From NCBI GenBank assembly GCA_027028505.1, contig JALVJE010000249.1, positions 1-50,879 on the forward strand: 50,879 nt of DNA. Direction: 5' to 3'. The stretch comes from Bacteroidales bacterium. GTDB taxonomy: Bacteria; Bacteroidota; Bacteroidia; Bacteroidales; VadinHA17. A program made the position numbers and the translations under genes. The notes below the pieces were generated by a model. It was given only the letters and a program-made list of their open reading frames with translations. It made no database searches and was not told the origin of the DNA. Positions 25,310 through 33,270 of the stretch are shown here, piece after piece. Position 1 is the first letter of the stretch. Every line of letters starts with the position of its first letter.

Positions 25310-25439
25310 AAGGAAAGAAGGGGGTAAAGCTTGAAGCTCGAATGAGAGAAGAAAACTCTTAAACCCCAGCAGCGCCGTCGGCTAGCCTATGGCGGCCGAT
25401 GGCAAGCCGGGATTCCTGCCTGTCGGCAGACAGGAGTTC

Positions 25440-25481
25440 GACTGTGTGATTTTATTTCGGCGACCTCATAAAATCACAGTC
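25440..25481. repeat. Long inverted repeat
   Basis: gactgtgtgattttat-ttcggcgacctc-ataaaatcacagtc; arms match apart from a 2-nt bulge. Confidence 0.85.
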
Positions 25482-25486
25482 TCACT

Positions 25487-25584
25487 AACTCTTCAACTTA
25501 TCAATCCCGAATTTCCCGGATCTTTGATCCGTTGGAAATTCGAGGATGCTCGCAAATCGTAGATTTGCGGCAATCATCAACTTT
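25487..25584 (-). repeat. Double-hairpin modular element, copy B
   Basis: Reverse complement gttgatgattgccgcaaatctacgatttgcgagcatcctcgaatttccaacggatcaaagatccgggaaattcgggattgataagttgaagagtt aligns with 6348-6480 minus its 30-bp insertion. Confidence 0.92.
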
Positions 25585-25640
25585 GTATATTTATCCGTAT
25601 GATGTATAACATCCGGTATTGTTTGTTTATGTGAGGGGTA

Positions 25641-26888
25641 ATGCCGAAATTTAGGGAAAATAGGAGAGAGATGGCATTATCAGTGAACAACCGTTTTTCC
25701 CGTATTGCGGGGAACATGAAAAGGTCGGCGATCCGTGAGTTGCTGAAGCTCACGCAGCAGCCGGATATCATTTCCTTTGCCGGCGGGTTGCCTTCGCCCG
25801 AATCTTTTCCTGTGGAGGATCTGCAGGAGATCATGGTGCAGGTTTTGAAAGAGCACGGGGCTGAGGCATTGCAGTACGGTACTACCGAAGGGGATGTACA
25901 TTTGCGGGAGCTCCTTCTGGAGCGGGTGCGAAAGGAAGGGGTGCAGGCTGGTATGGAGAACCTGGTCATCTCCACTGCTTCCCAGCAGGGGCTTGACCTG
26001 ATGGGAAAGATCTTCCTGGACCCGGGCGATGTGGTGATCTGCGGCTCGCCGAGCTATCTGGGGGGGATCAGTGCCTTCAGTGCCTACGGGGCCCGGCTGA
26101 TCGGCATCCCTTTTGATGATCAGGGGATGCGCCTGGATGAGCTTTACTCCGTATTGAAGGAGTTGAAGGACGAAGGCAGGAAAGTTAAGTTCATCTATCT
26201 GATCCCTGATTTTCAGAACCCTGCCGGCATCACGCTGCCGGAGGTACGAAGAAAGCGCATCCTGGAACTGGCGGAGGAGTTTGACCTGCTGGTATTGGAA
26301 GACAGCCCTTACCGGGAGATCCGTTTTGAGGGGCAGCCGCAGCCTATGATGAAGGCCCTCGACACCTCCGGGCGTGTGATCACCCTGGGTACATTTTCCA
26401 AGATCTTTGTGCCGGGATTCCGTCTGGGATGGGTAATCGGGCATGAAAAGATCATTGAAAAGTTTGTCATGGCCAAGCAGACGGCGGATCTTTGCCCACC
26501 CGTTTTCCTGCAGAAGGTGGCGGCAGCTTACCTGGATTCAGGGCATTTTGAGAAAAACCTGGCCCGCACTGTCGATCTGTACCGGGAGAAAAGAGACCTG
26601 ATGCTTGAGGGCTTTCGCAAACACATGCCGGAAGGGGTCACTTGGACCGAACCGGAAGGCGGTCTGTTCCTGTTCATGACCCTTCCGCCCTGGATGAATG
26701 CGGAAAAACTGCTTAGGGAAGCCATCGTCCATAAGGTGGCTTTTGTAGCCGGAAATGTCTTTTTTGCCGATAACGGCGGGAAAAATACCATCCGCATCAA
26801 TTTCTCCTATGCTACGAAGGAGGAGAACAGGGAGGGGGTGGAAAGACTGGCTGAAGTGATACGCGAAGAGATGAAGAATCACGGCTGA
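25641..26888 (+). CDS. PLP-dependent aminotransferase (2-aminoadipate/LysN-like class I)
   Basis: ISFAGGLPSPESFPVEDLQ, LQYGTTEGDVHLRELL, YLIPDFQNPAGITLPEVRR, LGTFSKIFVPGFRLGW. Start may be 25671. Confidence 0.9.
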   Translation: MPKFRENRREMALSVNNRFSRIAGNMKRSAIRELLKLTQQPDIISFAGGLPSPESFPVEDLQEIMVQVLKEHGAEALQYGTTEGDVHLRELLLERVRKEGVQAGMENLVISTASQQGLDLMGKIFLDPGDVVICGSPSYLGGISAFSAYGARLIGIPFDDQGMRLDELYSVLKELKDEGRKVKFIYLIPDFQNPAGITLPEVRRKRILELAEEFDLLVLEDSPYREIRFEGQPQPMMKALDTSGRVITLGTFSKIFVPGFRLGWVIGHEKIIEKFVMAKQTADLCPPVFLQKVAAAYLDSGHFEKNLARTVDLYREKRDLMLEGFRKHMPEGVTWTEPEGGLFLFMTLPPWMNAEKLLREAIVHKVAFVAGNVFFADNGGKNTIRINFSYATKEENREGVERLAEVIREEMKNHG

Positions 26889-26941
26889 TCCTGCTTTTTT
26901 CTGCGAGCCTTTGTATATTTGTCGAAACATATAGCCGGCCC

Positions 26942-28900
26942 GTGGATATTTCCGTCATCATCGTCAGTTTTAATGTAAGGTATTTTCTGGAGTCGTGCCT
27001 CTATTCTGTTTTCAAATCGCTGAAGGAGACGCAGGGGGGTGAAGTGATCGTTGTGGACAACAATTCGGTGGACGGTACGGTGCGCATGCTGGAAGAGAAG
27101 TTCCCCGAAGTAAAGCTGATCCGCAATAAAGAGAACAAAGGTTTTGCCAAAGCCTGCAACCAGGGCCTGGCAGTGGCCCGCGGCCGGTATGTATTGCTGC
27201 TGAATCCCGATACGCTCATTGAAGAAGATACGCTCTCGAAAACGGTGCGGTTCATGGACGATCATCCGGATGCGGGAGCTCTGGGGGTGAGGATGATCGA
27301 CGGCAAAGGGAACTTCCTGCCCGAGTCCAAAAGGGCTTTTCCCACACCTATGGTGGCTTTTTACAAGATCTTCGGACTGGCCTCCCTGTTCCCCCGCTCC
27401 AAAAGGTTCAACCGGTACTACATGGGCCATCTGCCGGAGGATGAGACCCATCCGGTGGAAGTGCTTACCGGTGCTTTTATGCTGATCAGGAGCTCTCTTC
27501 TGAAGAAGATCGGAGGTCTGGATGAGGAGTATTTCATGTACGGGGAGGACATTGATCTTTCTTACCGGATCCTGAAAGAAGGATACAAAAACTACTATTT
27601 TCCAGAAACGACCATCATTCACTATAAGGGTGAGAGCACCAAAAAAGGGTCGCTCAACTATGTCCTGCTGTTCTACAAGGCCATGCTGATCTTTGCCCGG
27701 AAGCATTTCTCTCCCCGGCAGGCGGGCTTCATCGGCATGCTGCTCTATCCTGCGATCTATCTGAGGGCTGCTATGTCGGCGCTGAAGAGGGTCTTGTCCC
27801 TGTTGTTCTATCCGGTGTTGGATGTGTTGTTGCTCTTTGCCGGCTATTTTTTCCTGGTGCCCCTGTGGGAAAAGATCCGATTCCATTCCGAGTATATTTA
27901 TCCGCCGCTCTTCATGAAATATGTGATCCCTGCTTACATCCTGGTATGGATCCTTTCTGTCTGGTTGGCGGGAGGCTACCGGCGTCCTGTGAGGCCGGGC
28001 AAGGTGGTCAGGGGTTTTGTGCTGGGCACCGTGGTCATCCTGGTGGTGTATGCCCTGCTGCCGGTGAACCTGCGTTTCTCCCGGGTGCTGATCCTGGCCG
28101 GAATGACCTGGGGAATCCTCTCTGCCACAGGGGTGCGTTGGCTGCTGGGTTTTCTGCCGGGAGAGACTTTTGAGCTTTCCGGACAGCGTAAAAAGAAGAT
28201 CCTGGTGATATCCGGACCGGAAGAGTTTGCAAGGATCTCGGGATTCCTTAGGCAGGTGGATGAAAAGGTGGACATCGCCGGATATGTGCCTCCGCCGGGG
28301 GAAGCCATGCCCGATGATGCGTTGGGGAGCACGGAACAGCTGCCGGATATCGTGAAGGTGCATGATGTGCGTGAGATCATTTTCTCTGCCGTGGATAACC
28401 GTTCGGGACAGATCATCCGGACCATGAACCGCCTGGCCGGAGTGCCCGTTGAATTCAAGGTGGCTTTACCCGAAGGAAGCCCTATCGTCGGGAGCAATTC
28501 TGTGGAACGTCCCGGCGAACTCTATCTGATCGAGCTGAATGCCCTTTCCCAGAAGGGGAACCGGAGCAAAAAAAGAGCCCTCGACCTGCTCCTCTCCTTC
28601 ACGTTCCTTTTACTGCTGCCGTTCCTGCTCATTGTGGTGAAGCAGCGGGGGAGTTTTGTAAAAAATATTTTCCGGGTGATAAAGAACCGGTGCACCTGGG
28701 TGGGATACTGTCCTGTGCCCGGACAGCAGGATCTGCCGGCTCTGCCTCCCGGCGTGCTGTGTCCTGCCAGCAGACTGCTTTCTTCGGGGCGGGAACCGGA
28801 GGTATTGCAGAATATGAACCAGACCTACGCCCGGAATTACCACTTGTCCCTGGATCTCAGGATCATTGCCGGCAACCTGCGGAACCTTGGAAATGAGTGA
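26942..28900 (+). CDS. Family 2 glycosyltransferase (rhamnosyltransferase-like) with C-terminal membrane / sugar-transferase-like region
   Basis: MDISVIIVSFNVRYFLESCLYSV, VVDNNSVDGTVRMLEEKFPEVKLIRNKENKGFAKACNQGL, FMYGEDIDLSYRI; C-terminal ~350 aa with TMs and KRALDLLLSFTFLLLLPFLLIVVKQRGS. GTG start. Confidence 0.85.
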   Translation: MDISVIIVSFNVRYFLESCLYSVFKSLKETQGGEVIVVDNNSVDGTVRMLEEKFPEVKLIRNKENKGFAKACNQGLAVARGRYVLLLNPDTLIEEDTLSKTVRFMDDHPDAGALGVRMIDGKGNFLPESKRAFPTPMVAFYKIFGLASLFPRSKRFNRYYMGHLPEDETHPVEVLTGAFMLIRSSLLKKIGGLDEEYFMYGEDIDLSYRILKEGYKNYYFPETTIIHYKGESTKKGSLNYVLLFYKAMLIFARKHFSPRQAGFIGMLLYPAIYLRAAMSALKRVLSLLFYPVLDVLLLFAGYFFLVPLWEKIRFHSEYIYPPLFMKYVIPAYILVWILSVWLAGGYRRPVRPGKVVRGFVLGTVVILVVYALLPVNLRFSRVLILAGMTWGILSATGVRWLLGFLPGETFELSGQRKKKILVISGPEEFARISGFLRQVDEKVDIAGYVPPPGEAMPDDALGSTEQLPDIVKVHDVREIIFSAVDNRSGQIIRTMNRLAGVPVEFKVALPEGSPIVGSNSVERPGELYLIELNALSQKGNRSKKRALDLLLSFTFLLLLPFLLIVVKQRGSFVKNIFRVIKNRCTWVGYCPVPGQQDLPALPPGVLCPASRLLSSGREPEVLQNMNQTYARNYHLSLDLRIIAGNLRNLGNE

Positions 28901-28916
28901 ACCAAACTCCCGGAAC

Positions 28917-28946
28917 TTGCATATTGACCAAAAAAGATTAAATTTG
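28917..28946 (+). promoter_or_regulatory. Bacteroidota-type promoter upstream of the E2 gene
   Basis: TTG (28917-28919) - 19 nt - TAAATTTG (28939-28946), matching the TTTG/TAnnTTTG consensus. Confidence 0.7.
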
Positions 28947-28979
28947 CAAATAATTAAGACTAAATAAAAATAGACAACA

Positions 28980-30281
28980 ATGGCCCAGAAAGAGATCCCG
29001 TTGCCCGGGCTGGGAGAGGGAGTGATAGAAGCGACGGTCACCCGGTGGCTGGTGAAGGAGGGGGAGCCGGTGGAAGAAGATCAGCCGCTGGTGGAGATCG
29101 CCACGGATAAAGTGGATTCGGAGGTGGTGAGCCCTGTAGAGGGAACGGTCATTAAGATACTCCGGGAGGAGGGTGCTACGGTGAAGGTGGGAGAGGCACT
29201 GCTCCTGATCGAGGATGGCTCTCCGGAGGAGGTTGATAAAAAGGAAATAAGTGTAGGAAAGGTTGAAGAGAAGATCCTGGAGGATACAAGGCCGGAAGAG
29301 AAGGTAGACCGTCCGGAAAGAAAGCAGGAAGAACCCCGGAAAGTATCGCAGGGCCGGTTTCTCTCGCCCCTGGTACGGAAGATCGCCAAAGAAGAAAATA
29401 TCTCAGAAGAAGAGTTGGCCGGTATCGCCGGAAGCGGGGCCGGTGGCCGGATCACAAAAGAGGATGTGTTGAAATGGCTGGAGGAAAGAAAAACTGCTGG
29501 GATACCTCCTGTGAAGAAAGCTGAAAAGATCAAAGAAGAGCCTGAACGTGAGGGGGCAGCGGCAGGAGGTGAAGACTTTGAAGTGATCGAGATGGACCGG
29601 GTACGGCGTATCATTGCCGAACACATGGTGGAGTCGGCCCGTACCGCGCCCCATGTCACCTCATTCATCGAGGTGGATGTTACGGAGATCGTGAACTGGC
29701 GTAACCGCATCAAGGATGATCTTTTCAGACGTGAAGGAGAGAAGATCACTTTCACACCCATTTTTATTGAGGCGGTGGCTCAGGTGTTGCGGGAAATGCC
29801 GATGGTGAATATTTCGGTGGACGGCACCCGTATCCTGCGGAAGAAACATATCAACATCGGGATGGCCACGGCCCTGCCCGATGGTAATCTGATCGTGCCG
29901 GTGATCCATGATGCCGATCAGAAGAGTCTGCCGGGTTTGGTGAAAGCGGTGAATGACCTGGCCTTCCGTGCCCGCAGCGGCGCTTTGAAACCGCATGAGA
30001 TCAGGGGAGGGACCTTTACGGTCACCAATTTCGGAACCTTCCGTAATCTGACGGGCACGCCCATCATCAACCAGCCGGAGTCGGCCATCCTGGGCGTGGG
30101 TGCCATACTGAAGAAACCGGCCGTGGTGGAGACCCCGCAGGGGGATGCTCTGGCGGTGCGGCATCTGGTGATCCTTTCGCTCTCCTATGATCACCGTGTG
30201 ATCGATGGTGCGCTGGGAGGACGTTTCCTACAGCGCCTGGCTGAAATTCTGGAGAGCTTCGATCCGGACCGGCGTATCTGA
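28980..30281 (+). CDS. 2-oxo acid dehydrogenase E2 component (dihydrolipoamide acyltransferase)
   Basis: Lipoyl domain EIATDKVDSEVVSPVEGTV; peripheral-subunit-binding domain; catalytic LSYDHRVIDGALGGRFL. Confidence 0.95.
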   Translation: MAQKEIPLPGLGEGVIEATVTRWLVKEGEPVEEDQPLVEIATDKVDSEVVSPVEGTVIKILREEGATVKVGEALLLIEDGSPEEVDKKEISVGKVEEKILEDTRPEEKVDRPERKQEEPRKVSQGRFLSPLVRKIAKEENISEEELAGIAGSGAGGRITKEDVLKWLEERKTAGIPPVKKAEKIKEEPEREGAAAGGEDFEVIEMDRVRRIIAEHMVESARTAPHVTSFIEVDVTEIVNWRNRIKDDLFRREGEKITFTPIFIEAVAQVLREMPMVNISVDGTRILRKKHINIGMATALPDGNLIVPVIHDADQKSLPGLVKAVNDLAFRARSGALKPHEIRGGTFTVTNFGTFRNLTGTPIINQPESAILGVGAILKKPAVVETPQGDALAVRHLVILSLSYDHRVIDGALGGRFLQRLAEILESFDPDRRI

Positions 30282-30330
30282 AAAAATTGAGACGGCCCGG
30301 AAACTTGCGAAAAAGCGTACTTTTGTAGTT

Positions 30331-31374
30331 ATGAAGTTGGTTCTTAATAAAAGGCTTGCGGCTTACCTGGCGGTACTTCTGCTGATCTTCGTGGTCACGT
30401 ATGTGCCCCCGGAGAAAGAGCCTGTGCAGTATGTTGACAGGGCCAGTGGCGATCTGATCACCGAGCAGATCCCGGGAGAGCGGTGGCTGTTGTGGCTGTA
30501 TGACAATCCTGCCGGCGAGCTGACACTGAACGCACTTGTGAAGAGGAAGTTCGTCTCCGAGCTGTACGGCAGGAGGATGGACAAGCCCGGCTCCGTCAAA
30601 AAGATCCGTCCATTTGTCCGGGAGTACCATATTGATCTATCCATCTGCCGGGATACCCTGTTCGACTCCTTCAATGATTTTTTTACACGCCGGCTCAAGT
30701 CTTCCGCACGGCCCGTAGATCCAGATCCCATGGTGCTGGTCTCTCCGGCGGACGGAAAGCTGCTGGCATATCAGGATCTCTCCGGTGAGGATTTCATTGT
30801 AAAAGGGTATCGCTTTGATCTGCTCTCTTTCCTGCAGGACACGTCACTGGCCCATGAATTTGCCGGGAGCAGCATGGTGGTGGTACGGCTGGCCCCTGTG
30901 GATTATCACCGGTTCCATTTCCCGGCGGACGGGACGATCCTCTATGAAAAAAAACTGGACGGTACCTATTATTCCGTGAATCCCCTGGCCCTGCGAAAAA
31001 AGGTGGAACTGCTGTGTGAGAATGAACGTTCCTATACGGTCATGGATGCCGACCGTTTCGGGAAGATGATCATGGCGGAAGTAGGGGCGACCCTGGTGGG
31101 ATCGATCATACAGACCTGTATGGGGCCCCGTGTGGTCAAAGGGGAGGAGAAAGGATATTTTAAGTTCGGGGGATCTTCGGTGATCCTCTTTTTCAGAAGA
31201 GGAACCGTCAGGATCGATGATGACCTGCTCCTGAACACTTCCAACCATCTGGAGACGGCTGTGAAGATGGGAGAGCACATTGGCGTGGCTTTACCAGCTG
31301 CCGCCGGCACCACCTCCTCCGAAACTTCCTCCGCCAAAGCCACCAAAACCGCCGAAGCCTCCACTGCCACTTGA
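30331..31374 (+). CDS. psd: Phosphatidylserine decarboxylase
   Basis: FFTRRLKSSARPVDPDPMVLVSPADGKLLAYQ, VVVRLAPVDYHRFHFPADG, autocleavage region YFKFGGSSVILFF. Start chosen at MKLVLNKR. Confidence 0.93.
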   Translation: MKLVLNKRLAAYLAVLLLIFVVTYVPPEKEPVQYVDRASGDLITEQIPGERWLLWLYDNPAGELTLNALVKRKFVSELYGRRMDKPGSVKKIRPFVREYHIDLSICRDTLFDSFNDFFTRRLKSSARPVDPDPMVLVSPADGKLLAYQDLSGEDFIVKGYRFDLLSFLQDTSLAHEFAGSSMVVVRLAPVDYHRFHFPADGTILYEKKLDGTYYSVNPLALRKKVELLCENERSYTVMDADRFGKMIMAEVGATLVGSIIQTCMGPRVVKGEEKGYFKFGGSSVILFFRRGTVRIDDDLLLNTSNHLETAVKMGEHIGVALPAAAGTTSSETSSAKATKTAEASTAT

Positions 31375-32088
31375 GAAATCACTGAAGCTGCCTCCGGAAC
31401 GTCCGGCGCCTCCCAGGAAAAAAAGTGTCCAGAAGGGAACATTCCTCCCCATGGTGGCATGGCGTCTTCTTCGGTGGCCTCCGAAGAAAATAAAGAACAA
31501 AAACAGCAGGGAAACAAAAAAGGCTAAAATATCATCATTCTCTTTTTTGGAAATACGCCGGGCATATTCTTCCGCAGTATATTCTCCGCGCGTCAGTTCC
31601 ATCAAACGTGTCACAGCTTTGTTGAGACCGGCATAATAGTTTCCTTTTTTGAATTCGGGAATGATCTCTGCTTCGACGATGCGTTTGGCAATGGCATCGG
31701 GGACAGCTCCTTCTACGCCGTAACCTGTTGCAATAAAAACTTTTCCTTTCCCGGCGGCTGTTTTGGGTTTGACCAGGATGAGCATGCCATTGTTCTTGTC
31801 TTTTTGTCCTATGCCCCATTGTTCTGCCAGGCGCTGGGCATAGTCGGAGGGATCATAACCATGCAGGTCCGGGACAATGGCAATGGCTATCTGCGTGGAG
31901 GTCTCCCGGGCAAACTGTTCCAGGGTGCTCTCCAGCTGGTTGCGCTCCTGGGGTGACAGGAAGTTCCCCGTAAGGTCATTGACCAGCCGGGGCGGTTTGG
32001 GCCGGGGCGGGAAATCCCCGGCAAAAAGGGGTGAGGCAAGGAGTAGGACTCCCAGCAAAAGGACCAGGGTCTTTGTTTTTCTGTTCAT
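31291..32088 (-). CDS. TPM-domain (YgcG-like) protein with glycine-rich C-terminus
   Basis: Signal peptide; VNDLTGNFLSPQERNQLESTLEQFARETSTQIAIAIVPDLHGYDPSDYAQRLAEQWGIGQKDKNNGMLILV; tail GGFGGFGGFGGGSFGGGGAGGSW. Confidence 0.93.
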   Translation of the reverse strand: MNRKTKTLVLLLGVLLLASPLFAGDFPPRPKPPRLVNDLTGNFLSPQERNQLESTLEQFARETSTQIAIAIVPDLHGYDPSDYAQRLAEQWGIGQKDKNNGMLILVKPKTAAGKGKVFIATGYGVEGAVPDAIAKRIVEAEIIPEFKKGNYYAGLNKAVTRLMELTRGEYTAEEYARRISKKENDDILAFFVSLLFLFFIFFGGHRRRRHATMGRNVPFWTLFFLGGAGRSGGSFSDFSSGSGGFGGFGGFGGGSFGGGGAGGSW

Positions 32089-32540
32089 TTTTTATCTTTC
32101 ATTTTATCCCCGAAAGAGATCTCGTCCGAAAGTTCATTGACATCATCCTGCTGGTAAGGAAAATGTTCTTTAAGTTTTTCCCCGGCCATCAGGATCCCTT
32201 TCACCAGACCGTCGGCAATGCGGTTTTCCCTGAAATACTCCAGCATCTTTTCCTTGATGTTATCCCAGAAATCGTCAGGTGTGACACGGTTGATCCCTGC
32301 GTCGCCGAGAATAGCGAACTTCCGGTCTTCCAACGCCAGATAGAAAAGCACCCCATTGCGTAGTTTGGTCTTGTGCATCTTCAGCTTTTTGAAGATATAA
32401 GCGGCCCGGTCGAGTACATCGGTCTTGCAGTCTTTCTCGATGTGCACACGGATCTCGCCGGAGGTGTTCTTTTCCGCCTCTTCGATGGCCCGGACGATCT
32501 TATCTTTTTCTTCCTGTGAAAAAAATTCTGAGGGTTTCAT
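32085..32540 (-). CDS. TPM-domain protein
   Basis: IVRAIEEAEKNTSGEIRVHIEKDC...RNGVLFYLALEDRKFAILGDAGIN; 4-bp overlap with the next gene. Confidence 0.9.
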   Translation of the reverse strand: MKPSEFFSQEEKDKIVRAIEEAEKNTSGEIRVHIEKDCKTDVLDRAAYIFKKLKMHKTKLRNGVLFYLALEDRKFAILGDAGINRVTPDDFWDNIKEKMLEYFRENRIADGLVKGILMAGEKLKEHFPYQQDDVNELSDEISFGDKMKDKK

Positions 32541-32552
32541 GTGCAGTGCAGA

Positions 32553-33137
32553 TTAAAACTTAACCTCGGGAGCCTTTTCGGCGCCTTCGGTCGCTTTGAA
32601 ATAGCCTTTTTCACCAAAGCCAAAGATCCTGGCGTAGAGTACCTGAGGGAACCTTTTGATGTAGGTGTTGTATTTCCGGGTCTCCTCATTGAATTTCCTT
32701 CTTTCCACTGCGATCCTGTTCTCAGTGCCTTCCAGCTGTGCCTGTAATTCCAGGAAATTCTGGTTGGCTTTCAATTCCGGATATCGTTCCACCACGACCA
32801 TCAGACGGGAGAGTGCTGAGCTCAGCTGGTCCTGTGCGGCCTGAAATTTTTGCAGGGATTGCGGGTCCAGTTGGTTGGCATTGATCTGTACCGACGTGGC
32901 TTTGGCCCTGGCTTCGATGACCTGGGTAAGCGTTGACTTTTCAAAATCTGCATACCCTTTTACGGTATTGACCAGGTTGGGGATCAGATCGGCCCTTCGC
33001 TGATAGACATTTTCCACCTGTGCCCATTGCGATTTCACGGCCTCATCCATTTTAACCATTTTGTTATATCCGGAGGCAAGGAACAGTACAAGTACGGCGA
33101 TGATGCCTATCCAGATCCATAAGCTCTTATTTTTCAT
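32553..33137 (-). CDS. LemA family protein
   Basis: YNKMVKMDEAVKSQWAQVENVYQRRADLIPNLVNTVKGYADFEKSTLTQVIEARAKA. Confidence 0.95.
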   Translation of the reverse strand: MKNKSLWIWIGIIAVLVLFLASGYNKMVKMDEAVKSQWAQVENVYQRRADLIPNLVNTVKGYADFEKSTLTQVIEARAKATSVQINANQLDPQSLQKFQAAQDQLSSALSRLMVVVERYPELKANQNFLELQAQLEGTENRIAVERRKFNEETRKYNTYIKRFPQVLYARIFGFGEKGYFKATEGAEKAPEVKF

Positions 33138-33270
33138 GATCTAACGGTTTTTGTTTTTCGTGCGTAAAGATAGCAAAAAGTTTGCTACAGAGGGGAAGGA
33201 TATTTATGCTGCTCTGTCGGGAATATGGGAGGAAAGTTGTAACTTTATACCACCATCAAAAAATGAAGAA

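Noticed and set aside
26879-28363. 494-aa antisense ORF over the GT2 gene
   Set aside because: Antisense artefact of codon usage; the same pattern appears over tnaA (14275-15288), the aminotransferase and others.
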